NCBI RefSeq assembly: GCF_013364195.1
Contig: NZ_CP054918.1
Location: forward strand, 7,119,001 to 7,183,000
Direction: 5' to 3'
Origin: Streptomyces sp. NA04227
GTDB taxonomy: Bacteria; Actinomycetota; Actinomycetes; Streptomycetales; Streptomycetaceae
DNA length: 64,000 nucleotides
Positions within the stretch are counted from its first letter, which is position 1, and each line of letters begins with the position of its first letter. The notes below the pieces were generated by a model. It was not told where the DNA came from. It did no database searches and saw only the letters and a program-made list of their open reading frames with translations. Positions 30,562-38,902 of this stretch are shown in pieces. Both the position numbers and the translations under genes were made by a program.

Positions 30562-31205
30562 GTCGCGCCGTCCTCTCCGGTGATGACGACCACGTCCAGG
30601 TGCCGGGGCCCGTGGACGCCCTCGATGCGGTTCAGTTCGATGTCGCTCGTGGCCGAGGGCCCCGAGACGAAGGTGAGCGGCCGGTACGGGTCGAGCAGCC
30701 GCAGTGCCTGCGGCACGTCACCGGCGATCCGCGCGGCCTCGACCACGCACAGATGGTGGTCGGGCAGCAGCGTCAGGACACGGCGGCCCTGGCCCGGGCC
30801 GCCGTCCAGCACCAGGGTGCCGGTCTCGGCGATGGCTGTCGCGGCGGTACTGAGCACCGCGTCGGCGCCGTCCAACTCCGCGACGGAGAGCGGGGGTTGG
30901 TCGCGCAGCCAGGTCAACTCACCTGTCGGGAGCCACTCCTGGGGAAAGCCCTCCGGCAACACGACGCGGTGCGCCCCGCGTTCGGAGAGCAGGCGGCCGA
31001 CCACGTGGGGTGCCTCCGCCGCCGTACAGGTCTCGATCCGGGCCCGGTAGTCCGCCACCCGCTCGGCGAACAGGGCGACGAGATCGCCCCGGGCATGGCT
31101 GTCCCGGTAGGCGCGCGGCACCTCGACGTCCTCGGGACGTTCGTCGCCCGGCACCTCGGCCAGGGCACCGCGCACCCGGCGCAGAATCGTCTCGCGCGAG
31201 CTCAT
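30558..31205 (-). CDS. lutC: LutC/YkgG-family lactate utilisation protein
   Basis: A 215-residue protein of the LUD domain family: RETILRRVRGALAEVPG at the start, DGADAVLSTAATAIAETGTLVL and DLDVVVITGEDG-type C-terminal strands. With LutA and LutB it forms the iron-sulfur L-lactate oxidation complex known from Bacillus subtilis. The ATG at 31205 overlaps the LutB stop. Its place inside a 6-deoxysugar operon fits removal of the L-lactate that the pathway releases. Confidence 0.9.
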   Translation of the reverse strand: MSSRETILRRVRGALAEVPGDERPEDVEVPRAYRDSHARGDLVALFAERVADYRARIETCTAAEAPHVVGRLLSERGAHRVVLPEGFPQEWLPTGELTWLRDQPPLSVAELDGADAVLSTAATAIAETGTLVLDGGPGQGRRVLTLLPDHHLCVVEAARIAGDVPQALRLLDPYRPLTFVSGPSATSDIELNRIEGVHGPRHLDVVVITGEDGAT

Positions 31206-32683
31206 CGCTCCTCCTCGTCCGTGCCGCCTTCGGTCCGCTCCCACCAGGCGCGGAAGGACTCCCTGGGCGGCACCGGGGCGTCGCGGGCGTCCGACCAGCC
31301 GGACAGCGGGCCGGGCAGCCTGCTCACCGTGTCGCCGAGGAACCGTCCGCCCAGGCCCGCCGCCTTCTGTGCCGCCGCCAGCCGCCCGGGCGTGGCGAAC
31401 ACGGCCGCCGCGGCCTTCATCACCAGGGCCTCGGCCGAGGGCACCTTGCGCCGGGCCCGTCGCGACTCCACCGCCTGCGCACGCAGGTGCGTGAGCACCT
31501 CGGGGATATCGATCTTCACCGGGCAGGCGTCGTAGCAGGCGCCGCAGAGCGTCGAGGCGAACGGCAGTGAGGCGGCGTTCTCCACGCCGACGAGCTGCGG
31601 GGTCAGTACGGCACCGATCGGTCCCGGGTAGACCGAGCCGTACGCGTGCCCGCCGGTGCGCTCGTACACCGGGCAGACGTTCAGGCAGGCCGAGCAGCGG
31701 ATGCAGGCCAGGGCCTGGCGGCCGGTCGCGTCGGCGAGGGTGGCGGTGCGGCCGTTGTCAAGCAGCACCAGATGGAACGTGCTCGGCCCGTCGCCCTCGG
31801 TGGTGCCCGTCCACAGCGAGGTGTAGGGGTTCATCCGCTCGCCGGTGGAGGAGCGCGGCAGCAGCTGGAGGAAGATCTCCAGGTCGGAGAAGGCGGGGAC
31901 GACCTTCTCGATGCCCATCACGGTGATCAGGGTCTCGGGCAGGGTCAGGCACATCCGGCCGTTGCCCTCGGACTCCACCACCGCGACCGTGCCGGTGTCC
32001 GCCGACGCGAAGTTCGCCCCGGACACGGCCACCTTGGCGCGCAGGAACTTCTCCCGCAGGTGCAGCCGGGCCGCCTCGGCGAGGGCCGCCGGGTCGTCGG
32101 TGAGGTCCTCGGGCGCAGGGCGTCCGTAACGGCCCATGGCAGCGGTGAAGATCTCCCGGATCTCGGCGCGGTTGCGGTGGATGGCCGGGACCAGGATGTG
32201 CGAGGGCCGGTCGTCGGCGAGCTGCACGATCAGCTCGGCCAGGTCGGTCTCGTAGGCGTCGATGCCCGCCTCGGCGAGGGCCTCGTTGAGGCCGATCTCC
32301 TGGGTGGCCATCGACTTGACCTTGACCACCTCGCGCTCGCCGGTCTCGCGCACCAGGCGGGTGACGATCCGGTTGGCCTCCTCGGCGTCGGCGGCCCAGT
32401 GCACCTGGCCGCCCGCGCGCACCACGGAGGCCTCCAACTGCTCCAGGTAGTGGTCGAGATGGCGCAGCGTGCGCCGCTTGACGGCCTCGCCCGCGGTCCG
32501 CAGCTCCTCCCAGTCGTCGAGCTCGCCGGTGACGGCGAGGCGGCGCTCGCGGATCGTGCCGGTGGCACGGCGCAGATTGCTCCGCAACTGTTCGTCCCGG
32601 AGCAGCGGCTTCGCCGCCTCGGGGAACGAGGGCGAGCCGAGCCAGACCACGTTGGTCCGCTGATGGGCCCGTTGAGAGGTCAC
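31202..32683 (-). CDS. lutB: LutB iron-sulfur lactate utilisation protein
   Basis: A 493-residue protein with an N-terminal LUD domain (VKVKSMATQEIGLNEAL, AVSGANFASADTGTVAVVESEGN) and a C-terminal ferredoxin-like part: CIRCSACLNVCPVYERTGG and STLCGACYDACPVKI hold two [4Fe-4S] clusters (CxxCxxCxxxCP). It is the electron-carrying core of the LutABC lactate dehydrogenase. It starts with GTG inside the LutA stop (GTGA). Confidence 0.92.
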   Translation of the reverse strand: MTSQRAHQRTNVVWLGSPSFPEAAKPLLRDEQLRSNLRRATGTIRERRLAVTGELDDWEELRTAGEAVKRRTLRHLDHYLEQLEASVVRAGGQVHWAADAEEANRIVTRLVRETGEREVVKVKSMATQEIGLNEALAEAGIDAYETDLAELIVQLADDRPSHILVPAIHRNRAEIREIFTAAMGRYGRPAPEDLTDDPAALAEAARLHLREKFLRAKVAVSGANFASADTGTVAVVESEGNGRMCLTLPETLITVMGIEKVVPAFSDLEIFLQLLPRSSTGERMNPYTSLWTGTTEGDGPSTFHLVLLDNGRTATLADATGRQALACIRCSACLNVCPVYERTGGHAYGSVYPGPIGAVLTPQLVGVENAASLPFASTLCGACYDACPVKIDIPEVLTHLRAQAVESRRARRKVPSAEALVMKAAAAVFATPGRLAAAQKAAGLGGRFLGDTVSRLPGPLSGWSDARDAPVPPRESFRAWWERTEGGTDEEER

Positions 32684-33417
32684 CGGTCCTCCTCGGTCGA
32701 GGCGAGGATCTCCGCGAGATGGACGCTGCGCACGCCGCTGCTCAGCCGCGTGAGTCCGCCGCCGATGTGCATCAGACACGAGTTGTCGGCGGCCGAAAGT
32801 ACCTCGGCGCCGGTCTCGCGTACACAGGTCATCTTGTCGGCGAGCATCGCCGTGGACGTGGCGGCGTTCTTCAGGGCGAAGGTGCCGCCGAACCCGCAGC
32901 AGGACTCCGCCTCGGGCAGCTCCACCAGGTCGATGCCGCGCACCTCGCGCAGCAGCCGCAACGGCCGGTCGCCGGAGCGCAGTCCGCGCAGCGAGTGGCA
33001 GGTGGGGTGGTAGGTGACACGGTGCGGGTAGTACGCGCCCACGTCGGTCACCTTCAGTTCGTCGACCAGGAACTCCGACAGCTCGTGCACGCGCGGCACC
33101 ACCGCGTCGACGGCCTCGCGCAGCGCGTTGTCGCCGTACTGCCGTGCCACCACCGGGAATTCGTGCCGCACCATCCCGACACAGGACGGCGAGGGGGCGA
33201 CCACGGCCTCGTAGCCGCCGAAGACCTCGGTGAAGCGCCGCAGCATCGGCACGATCTCGGGCCGGTAGCCGGTGTTGAAGTGCATCTGGCCGCAACAGGT
33301 CTGCGCCGGAGGGAAGTCGACCTCGTGGCCGAGCCGCCGCAGCAGCCGTACCACCGCCTTGCCGGTCTGCGGGTAGACCGTGTCGTTGAAACAGGTGAGG
33401 AACAACGCGATGCGCAT
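32680..33417 (-). CDS. lutA: LutA, cysteine-rich (CCG-domain) lactate oxidation subunit
   Basis: A 245-residue protein with two CCG domains, the heterodisulfide-reductase-type cluster-binding module: AQTCCGQMHFNTGY and ESCCGFGGTFALKN. FLTCFNDTVYPQTGKA at the start and SPSCVGMVRHE are also typical of LutA/YkgE. It acts with LutB and LutC in oxidising L-lactate to pyruvate. It lies 4 bp after the aldo/keto reductase gene in the same operon. Confidence 0.92.
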   Translation of the reverse strand: MRIALFLTCFNDTVYPQTGKAVVRLLRRLGHEVDFPPAQTCCGQMHFNTGYRPEIVPMLRRFTEVFGGYEAVVAPSPSCVGMVRHEFPVVARQYGDNALREAVDAVVPRVHELSEFLVDELKVTDVGAYYPHRVTYHPTCHSLRGLRSGDRPLRLLREVRGIDLVELPEAESCCGFGGTFALKNAATSTAMLADKMTCVRETGAEVLSAADNSCLMHIGGGLTRLSSGVRSVHLAEILASTEEDR

Positions 33418-33421
33418 CCGT

Positions 33422-34411
33422 TCAACTCCTCGTCGGTACCGGGACGCCGGGATCCAGTTGGCCACGCTCGCGCAGTTCCGCCCAGAGCGCCTCGGGTGTG
33501 TCCGCGTCCAGCATCGCCGCCGCGTCCTGGGCCTCGGCGGCGTCGCGGGCCCCGGTCAGCACGCTGACGACGGCCGGGTGGCCGAGCGGGAAGCGCAGCG
33601 CTGCGGCCCGCAGCGGTACCCCGTGCCGGGCGCAGGTGCGCTGCAACTCCTGTGCGCGCGCCAGGAGTTCGGCGGGCGCCTCGGTGTAGTCGAAGGTGGC
33701 GCCCGGGCGCGGGTCGGCGAGCAGGCCGGAGTTGTAGACCCCGCCGGCCACCACCGCGGTGCCCTTCTCCTCGGCCAGCGGCAGGAGTTCGGCAAGGCCG
33801 TCCTGGTCGAGCAGGGTGTACCGCCCGGCGAGCAGCACCACGTCGAGCGCGCACTCGAGGAGGAAACGGGCGGGCAGCGCGCTCTGGTTCATGCCGAGGC
33901 CGATGGCGCCGACCACCCCCTCGTCGCGCAGCCGCACCAGCTCCGGGTAGGCCTCGCCGAGCGCCTGATCGGCGTGGTCGTCCGGGTCGTGCAGATACGC
34001 GATGTCGATCCGGTCCAGGCCGAGCCGCCCGAGCGACTCCTCCACCGACCGCCGTACGCCCGCGGCGCTGAAGTCCCAGCGCCGCTCGTGCGTGGCCGGT
34101 ACCGCGAAACCGTGTGCGAGGTCGTCGCCTTCGGCCCCGGGCCGGGGCTCCAGGATGCGGCCGACCTTGGTCGAGACAGTGAACGCGTCGCGCGGCTTGT
34201 CCCGCAGGGCCGCCCCGAGGCGACGCTCGGACAGGCCGAGTCCGTAGTGCGGCGCGGTGTCGAAGTAGCGGATCCCGGCCCGCCAGGCGGCGTCCACCGC
34301 ACCGGCGGCCTGCTCCTCGCTCACCGGCCGGTACAGGTTCCCCAACGCCGCGGCGCCGAAGGACAGTTCGGTGACGTGTACGGCGGTGGTGCCGATCCTG
34401 GTGCTTCGCAT
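33422..34411 (-). CDS. Aldo/keto reductase, probable L-fucose (D-threo-aldose) 1-dehydrogenase
   Basis: A 329-residue AKR of the galactose/fucose-dehydrogenase subgroup. It begins RIGTTAVHVTELSFGAAALGNLYRPV; the active site has the Asp and Tyr of YFDTAPHYGLGLSER, a Lys in VSTKVGR and the His of AYLHDPDDH. It should oxidise the sugar C1 with NAD(P)+ to the 1,5-lactone, the first committed step of the pathway. The ATG is at 34411, two bases after the SDR gene. Confidence 0.87.
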   Translation of the reverse strand: MRSTRIGTTAVHVTELSFGAAALGNLYRPVSEEQAAGAVDAAWRAGIRYFDTAPHYGLGLSERRLGAALRDKPRDAFTVSTKVGRILEPRPGAEGDDLAHGFAVPATHERRWDFSAAGVRRSVEESLGRLGLDRIDIAYLHDPDDHADQALGEAYPELVRLRDEGVVGAIGLGMNQSALPARFLLECALDVVLLAGRYTLLDQDGLAELLPLAEEKGTAVVAGGVYNSGLLADPRPGATFDYTEAPAELLARAQELQRTCARHGVPLRAAALRFPLGHPAVVSVLTGARDAAEAQDAAAMLDADTPEALWAELRERGQLDPGVPVPTRS

Positions 34412-34413
34412 GC

Positions 34414-35163
34414 TCACGAGTGTGCCCTCGGGCGCAGCCGCAGTCCGGCCATGCCGCCGTCCACCGCGAGTGCGGTGCCGGTCACCGAGCCCGCGGCCGG
34501 TCCCGCGAGATAGGCGATGGCGGCGGCGACCTCCTCGGCGCTGACCAGACGGCCGGTGGGCTGACGGCCGTTGAGCGCCGCGCGCTCGGCCGCCGGGTCG
34601 TCGGCGGCGTCCAGGAGGCGGCCCACCCACGGGGTGTCCACGGTCCCGGGGTTGACGCAGTTCACCCGGATTCCCTCGCGTATGTGGTCGGCCGCCATGG
34701 CGAGGGTCAGCGAGAGTACGGCGCCCTTGCTCGCCGAGTACAGGGCGCGCTGCGGCAGCCCTGCGGTGGCCGCGATGGAGCAGGTGTTGACGATGGCGGC
34801 CCGCTCCGAGCGCCGCAGCAGCGGCAGCGCGGCCCGGCTGGTGCGGACGATGCCGAGCACGTTCACGTCGAGCACCCGGTGCCACTGTTCGTCGGGGTTG
34901 TCCTCGATGGTGCCCGCGGCCCCGATGCCCGCGTTGTTCACCAGGATGTCGAGGCCGCCGAGAGCCTCCCCGGCCGCGGCGACGGCCCTGCGTACGGAGG
35001 AGTCGTCGCTCAGGTCGGCGGTGAAGCCGAGTTCGGCGTCCGCGGGGTCGACGTCGAGCACGGCGACGCGTGCCCCGCGCCCGGCGAGTGCCCGCACCGT
35101 GGCCCGGCCGATTCCGGAGCCGCCGCCGGTCACGAGGGCCCGCAGGCCCTGGAGTTCCGTCAT
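34414..35163 (-). CDS. SDR-family dehydrogenase, probable 2-keto-3-deoxy-L-fuconate dehydrogenase
   Basis: A 249-residue classical short-chain dehydrogenase. The cofactor motif is [11 protein letters not shown] (residues 11-21), the structural motif is NNAGIG, and the catalytic set is Ser in NTCSIAA, then YSASKG (Tyr, Lys). VDGGMAG is near the C-terminus. Asp at the end of strand 2 (VAVLDVD) indicates NAD+. By position it would oxidise 2-keto-3-deoxy-L-fuconate at C4 to the 2,4-diketo acid. ATG 35163 overlaps the dehydratase stop. Confidence 0.86.
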   Translation of the reverse strand: MTELQGLRALVTGGGSGIGRATVRALAGRGARVAVLDVDPADAELGFTADLSDDSSVRRAVAAAGEALGGLDILVNNAGIGAAGTIEDNPDEQWHRVLDVNVLGIVRTSRAALPLLRRSERAAIVNTCSIAATAGLPQRALYSASKGAVLSLTLAMAADHIREGIRVNCVNPGTVDTPWVGRLLDAADDPAAERAALNGRQPTGRLVSAEEVAAAIAYLAGPAAGSVTGTALAVDGGMAGLRLRPRAHS

Positions 35164-36491
35164 GCCTGTGTCGGTCCTTTCGGGAGTGCGTCCGCGGTCC
35201 AGAACTCGCCGTCCGGGAAGCGGTAGGCCGTAATGGACTCCTCGTGCATCTGGGCCGAGAAGCCGGGCGCGAGCGGGGCGGTGTAGTGGCCCGCCTCGAT
35301 CGTCACGGGTACGAGGAAGTGTTCGTGCAGATGGTCGACGAACTCGATCACCCGGTCCTCGGTGGTGCCGGACAGGGCGAGGTAGTCGAACATCGAGAGA
35401 TGCTGGACCAGTTCGCACAGGCCGACCCCGCCCGCGTGCGGGCAGACCGGAACACCGAACCGGGCGGCGAGCAGCAGGATCGCCAGGTTCTCGTTCACGC
35501 CGCCGACCCGCGCCGAGTCGAGCTGGAGGACGTCGATCGCCCCGGCCTGGAGCAGCTGCTTGAACACGATGCGGTTCTGTACGTGCTCGCCGGTCGCCAC
35601 CTTGATCGGGGCCACCGCGCGGCGCACGGTCGCGTGCCCGAGGACGTCGTCGGGGCTGGTGGGCTCCTCGATCCAGTACGGGTCGAACTCGCTGAGCGCC
35701 TTGGTCCACTCGATGGCCTCGGTCACGCTCCACCGCTGGTTCGCGTCCAGTGCCATCCGGATGTCCGGGCCGATGGTCTCCCGGGCGACCCGGCAGCGGC
35801 GGATGTCGTCCGAGAGGTCCGCGCCGACCTTGAGCTTGATCTGGGTGAAGCCGTCGGCCAGCGCCTCACGGGCCAGCCGGGCCAGCTTCTCGTCGCTGTA
35901 GCCGAGCCAGCCCGGCGAGGTGGTGTAGGCCGGATAGCCGCGCTCGCGCAGCAGCGCCTCTCGTTCGGCGCGGCCCTCGCGGCCCCTGCGCAGCAGCTCC
36001 AGTGCCTCGGCCTCGGTCAGCGCGTCCGTGAGATAGCGGAAGTCGACCTGGGAGACCAGCCATTCGGGCTCGGCGTCGGCGAGCAGCAGCCACAACGGCT
36101 TGCCCGCGCGCTTGGCCGCGAGGTCCCAGACCGCGTTGACCACGGCTCCTATGGCCATGTGCATCACGCCCTTCTCGGGGCCGAGCCAGCGCAGCTGACT
36201 GTCCCCGATCAGGTCGCGGTTGAGGGTGCCGGGGTCGGCGCAGAGCGCCTCGACGTCCCGGCCGACCACGTGCTCGCGCAGTGCGTTGATGGCGGCGACC
36301 TGGACGTCGTTGCCCCGGCCGATGGTGAACGTGAAGCCGTGCCCCTCCGGGCCGTCGGGGTCGTCGGTGCGCAGAACAACATAGGCCGCCGAGTAGTCGG
36401 GGTCCGGGTTCATGGCGTCCGAGCCGTCGAGCTCCCGCGAGGTGGGGAACCGGATGTCGTACGTGTCGAGTGCGGTGATCCGCGCGGTCAC
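35160..36491 (-). CDS. L-fuconate dehydratase (enolase superfamily)
   Basis: A 443-residue enzyme. The second-half barrel has the base motif [13 protein letters not shown], metal ligands DANQRW (Asp), [10 protein letters not shown] (Glu) and KVATGEH (Glu), and the second base in [19 protein letters not shown] (His), a pattern very close to characterised L-fuconate dehydratases and to human ENOSF1. It dehydrates L-fuconate to 2-keto-3-deoxy-L-fuconate. Related sugar acids (L-galactonate, D-arabinonate) may also be used. The GTG at 36491 follows AGGAGA; there is a 20-bp gap to the FAH gene. Confidence 0.92.
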   Translation of the reverse strand: MTARITALDTYDIRFPTSRELDGSDAMNPDPDYSAAYVVLRTDDPDGPEGHGFTFTIGRGNDVQVAAINALREHVVGRDVEALCADPGTLNRDLIGDSQLRWLGPEKGVMHMAIGAVVNAVWDLAAKRAGKPLWLLLADAEPEWLVSQVDFRYLTDALTEAEALELLRRGREGRAEREALLRERGYPAYTTSPGWLGYSDEKLARLAREALADGFTQIKLKVGADLSDDIRRCRVARETIGPDIRMALDANQRWSVTEAIEWTKALSEFDPYWIEEPTSPDDVLGHATVRRAVAPIKVATGEHVQNRIVFKQLLQAGAIDVLQLDSARVGGVNENLAILLLAARFGVPVCPHAGGVGLCELVQHLSMFDYLALSGTTEDRVIEFVDHLHEHFLVPVTIEAGHYTAPLAPGFSAQMHEESITAYRFPDGEFWTADALPKGPTQA

Positions 36492-36511
36492 GGAGTTCTC
36501 CTGTGTTCTCT

Positions 36512-37363
36512 TCAGGCCGGGGTGAAGGTCTGCCGCTGACGGCCGAGGCCGTCGATGGCGAGTTCGACCCGGTCGCCGGGGCGCAGGTAGGGAGTGCCGG
36601 GCAGTCCGAGCGCGACCCCGGCGGGGGTGCCCGTGTTGATGACGTCTCCGGGGCGCAGCACCATGTACTGGCTGAGATACCAGAGCACGTGGTCGATTCC
36701 GAAGATCATGTTCCGGGTGTTGCCGTCCTGGCGCTGTTCGCCGTTGACCCACAGCCGCAGGCCGAGGGCGCCGGGGTCGTGGATCTCGTCCGGCGTCACC
36801 AGCCAGGGCCCGAGCGGGTTGAAGGTCTCGCACGACTTGCCGAGGTCCCACTGGCCGGAGAACTCCAGCTGGTACTCGCGTTCCGAGACGTCGTTGCTGA
36901 TCGCGTAACCGGCGATCACCTCGCGCGCCGCGGCCGGGCTCGGGAGGTAGCGGGCGGTGCGTCCGACCACCACCGCGAGTTCCACCTCCCAGTCGGTCTT
37001 GACCGAGCCGCGCGGGATCAGGACGGTGTCCTCGGGGCCCACGACGGTGCCGGGGTCCTTCATGAAGACCACGGGAGAGGTCGGGATCGGCGCCCCGGTC
37101 TCCTCGGCGTGGTCCCGGTAGTTGAGGCCGATGCAGACGACCTTGCCGGGCCGGGCGACGGGTGCTCCGATCCGGGGCTGGCCCGGTTCCAGCTCCGGCA
37201 GCGAGTCCCCGGCCAGTGCGGCTCGTACGCGCTGGGGGCCGTCACCGGCGAGGAAGGCGCCGTCGATGTCGTCGGTGAGCGCGGACAGGTCGCGCAGACG
37301 GCCTCCGGGGTCCAGTACGGCCGGGCGCTCCCGGCCGGGCGGACCCACTCGAAGCAGTTTCAT
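36512..37363 (-). CDS. FAH-family hydrolase, probable 2,4-diketo-3-deoxy-L-fuconate hydrolase
   Basis: A 283-residue fumarylacetoacetate-hydrolase-fold enzyme: [15 protein letters not shown], then metal ligands in [15 protein letters not shown] and [12 protein letters not shown], and [12 protein letters not shown] as active-site loop. In the non-phosphorylative fucose route this enzyme splits the diketo acid into pyruvate and L-lactate. First gene of the operon. The perfect copy of the putative operator lies 13 bp before its start codon, so repression probably acts near the transcription start. Confidence 0.9.
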   Translation of the reverse strand: MKLLRVGPPGRERPAVLDPGGRLRDLSALTDDIDGAFLAGDGPQRVRAALAGDSLPELEPGQPRIGAPVARPGKVVCIGLNYRDHAEETGAPIPTSPVVFMKDPGTVVGPEDTVLIPRGSVKTDWEVELAVVVGRTARYLPSPAAAREVIAGYAISNDVSEREYQLEFSGQWDLGKSCETFNPLGPWLVTPDEIHDPGALGLRLWVNGEQRQDGNTRNMIFGIDHVLWYLSQYMVLRPGDVINTGTPAGVALGLPGTPYLRPGDRVELAIDGLGRQRQTFTPA

Positions 37364-37376
37364 CCCGGCTCCTTAG

Positions 37377-37387
37377 ACATCCGATGT
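37377..37387. promoter_or_regulatory. Putative FadR/GntR operator 1 (perfect palindrome)
   Basis: ACATC-C-GATGT, five-base arms about a single centre, 13 bp upstream of the FAH-family hydrolase gene. Flanks are shared with operator 2 (AGACATCCGATG followed two bases later by TCG). The FadR-type regulator encoded downstream of the ABC permease is the likely ligand-responsive binder. Confidence 0.65.
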
Positions 37388-37636
37388 TTCGTGGGAATGC
37401 CCGGACTCTATGGCTGTTCCCGCGAGCTGGCAAGGAGGAGGCACCGAGTTGTGTGCCTCGTACATCCCAAGTGGCCTGATGTGGTGGCTCGTTCTGTGAC
37501 TCCAGGTGCCTGTGCTGTGGCTCTCTTGGGGGGTGGAGTGCCCTGGCAGGGTGGGTGCGCGGTGTTTGTCGAATCGTTCCCAGCGTCCCTATTGCCAGAA
37601 CGGGCGAGGTGACCGTAACGTCCTCGACCAAGTGAG

Positions 37637-37647
37637 ACATCCGATGA
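37637..37647. promoter_or_regulatory. Putative FadR/GntR operator 2
   Basis: ACATC-C-GATGA, the same element with one mismatch, 88 bp upstream of the sugar-binding protein gene. AGACATCCGATG is identical in both copies, over 250 bp apart. Confidence 0.62.
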
Positions 37648-37735
37648 CTCGGTTGAGCGGTCACGCTCCCGAGGGCGCGGATCCTCCGAGTCGCCTTCTA
37701 CCTGTCACGCCACCCATCGAGAGGACCCAGGGACG

Positions 37736-38776
37736 ATGAAGCCTCGCCACGCTCGCGCCCTCGCCGCGGTCACCGGAGCGATGCTCCTGGCCGCGGCCAC
37801 CACCGCCTGTAACCGGGACGGGAACGACGGCGACAAGCCGTCCATCGGAATCGATCTCCCCCGCGCGGACTCGGATTTCTGGAACGCCTACGCCGAGTAC
37901 ATCAAGTCGGACATCAAGGCGGGTGACCTCAACACCCTGCCGATCAGCAACTCGCAGAACGACGTCACCAAGCTGATCAGCAACGTCCAGGTGATGGAGC
38001 AGACCGGCGCCAAGGCCGTCGTCATGGCCCCGCAGGACACCGGCGCGATCGCCAGCACCCTGGACCGCCTTGCCGGCAAGGACATCCCCGTGGTCAGCGT
38101 GGACACCCGCCCCGACAAGGGCGACGTCTACATGGTGGTGCGCGCCGACAACAAGGCGTACGGCACCAAGTCCTGCGAATACCTGGGCAAGCAGCTCGGC
38201 GGCAAGGGCAAGGTCGCCGAGTTCCAGGGCGACCTGACCTCCATCAACGGCCGGGAACGCTCCGAGGCGTTCGCCTCCTGCATGAAGAAGAAGTTCCCGA
38301 AGATCAAGGTCTACGAGCTGCCCACGAACTGGGACGGCGCGGTCGCCTCCAGCAAGCTGCAGACCCTGCTCTCCCAGCACCCCGACCTGAACGGCATCTA
38401 CATGCAGGCGGGCGGCGTCTTCCTGCAGCCGACGCTCTCCCTGCTCCGCCAGAAGGGCCTGCTCGAGCCCCCGGGCGACAAGAAGCACATCACGATCATC
38501 TCCAACGACGGCATCCCGCAGGAGTTCGACGCCATCCGCAAGGGCGAGATCGACGCGACCATCTCCCAGCCCGCGGACCTCTACTCCAAGTACGCGCTCT
38601 TCTACGCCCAAGCCGCCGCCGACGGCAAGACGTTCAAGCCCGGGCCGACCGACCACGGCTCGAACATCATCAAGATCCCCAACGGCCTGGAGGACCAACT
38701 CCCCGCCCCGCTGGTCACCAAGGCGAACGTGGACGACAAGGAGCTGTGGGGCAACGCCATCGACAGCAAGAAGTGA
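37736..38776 (+). CDS. Sugar ABC transporter substrate-binding lipoprotein (RbsB-like)
   Basis: A 346-residue periplasmic-binding-protein type I. The signal peptide ends at the lipobox AAATTAC with Cys25, so it is membrane-anchored. Core motifs are IGIDLPRADSDFWNAYAEYI at the start, AVVMAPQDTGAIASTL, and NGIYMQAGGVFLQPTL. It delivers a sugar, likely L-fucose or another 6-deoxysugar given the divergent catabolic operon, to the permease. GAGG lies 14 bp before the ATG. First gene of a three-gene importer operon. Confidence 0.9.
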   Translation: MKPRHARALAAVTGAMLLAAATTACNRDGNDGDKPSIGIDLPRADSDFWNAYAEYIKSDIKAGDLNTLPISNSQNDVTKLISNVQVMEQTGAKAVVMAPQDTGAIASTLDRLAGKDIPVVSVDTRPDKGDVYMVVRADNKAYGTKSCEYLGKQLGGKGKVAEFQGDLTSINGRERSEAFASCMKKKFPKIKVYELPTNWDGAVASSKLQTLLSQHPDLNGIYMQAGGVFLQPTLSLLRQKGLLEPPGDKKHITIISNDGIPQEFDAIRKGEIDATISQPADLYSKYALFYAQAAADGKTFKPGPTDHGSNIIKIPNGLEDQLPAPLVTKANVDDKELWGNAIDSKK

Positions 38777-38902
38777 GGGACGGCGCCCCCGCCGCCGTGG
38801 CAGGGGGCCCGCCGCTCATCCCCGCGCCGTAACCCCCGTAAGCGCACCCCGGACCCGTGACGGGCGCGCACCCCGCACACCCGACAGAAAGGACGCCCCG
38901 TC

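Larger units (their letters stand above)
37364..37735. other. 372-bp divergent control region of the 6-deoxysugar operon and its ABC importer
   Basis: No gene is supported. It contains two copies of a palindromic element, 37377-37387 and 37637-37647, near the two outward-facing genes, as expected for one regulator controlling both transcripts. GTTGTGTGCCTCGTACATCC around 37446 is a further weak partial copy. No long hairpin was seen. Confidence 0.6.
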
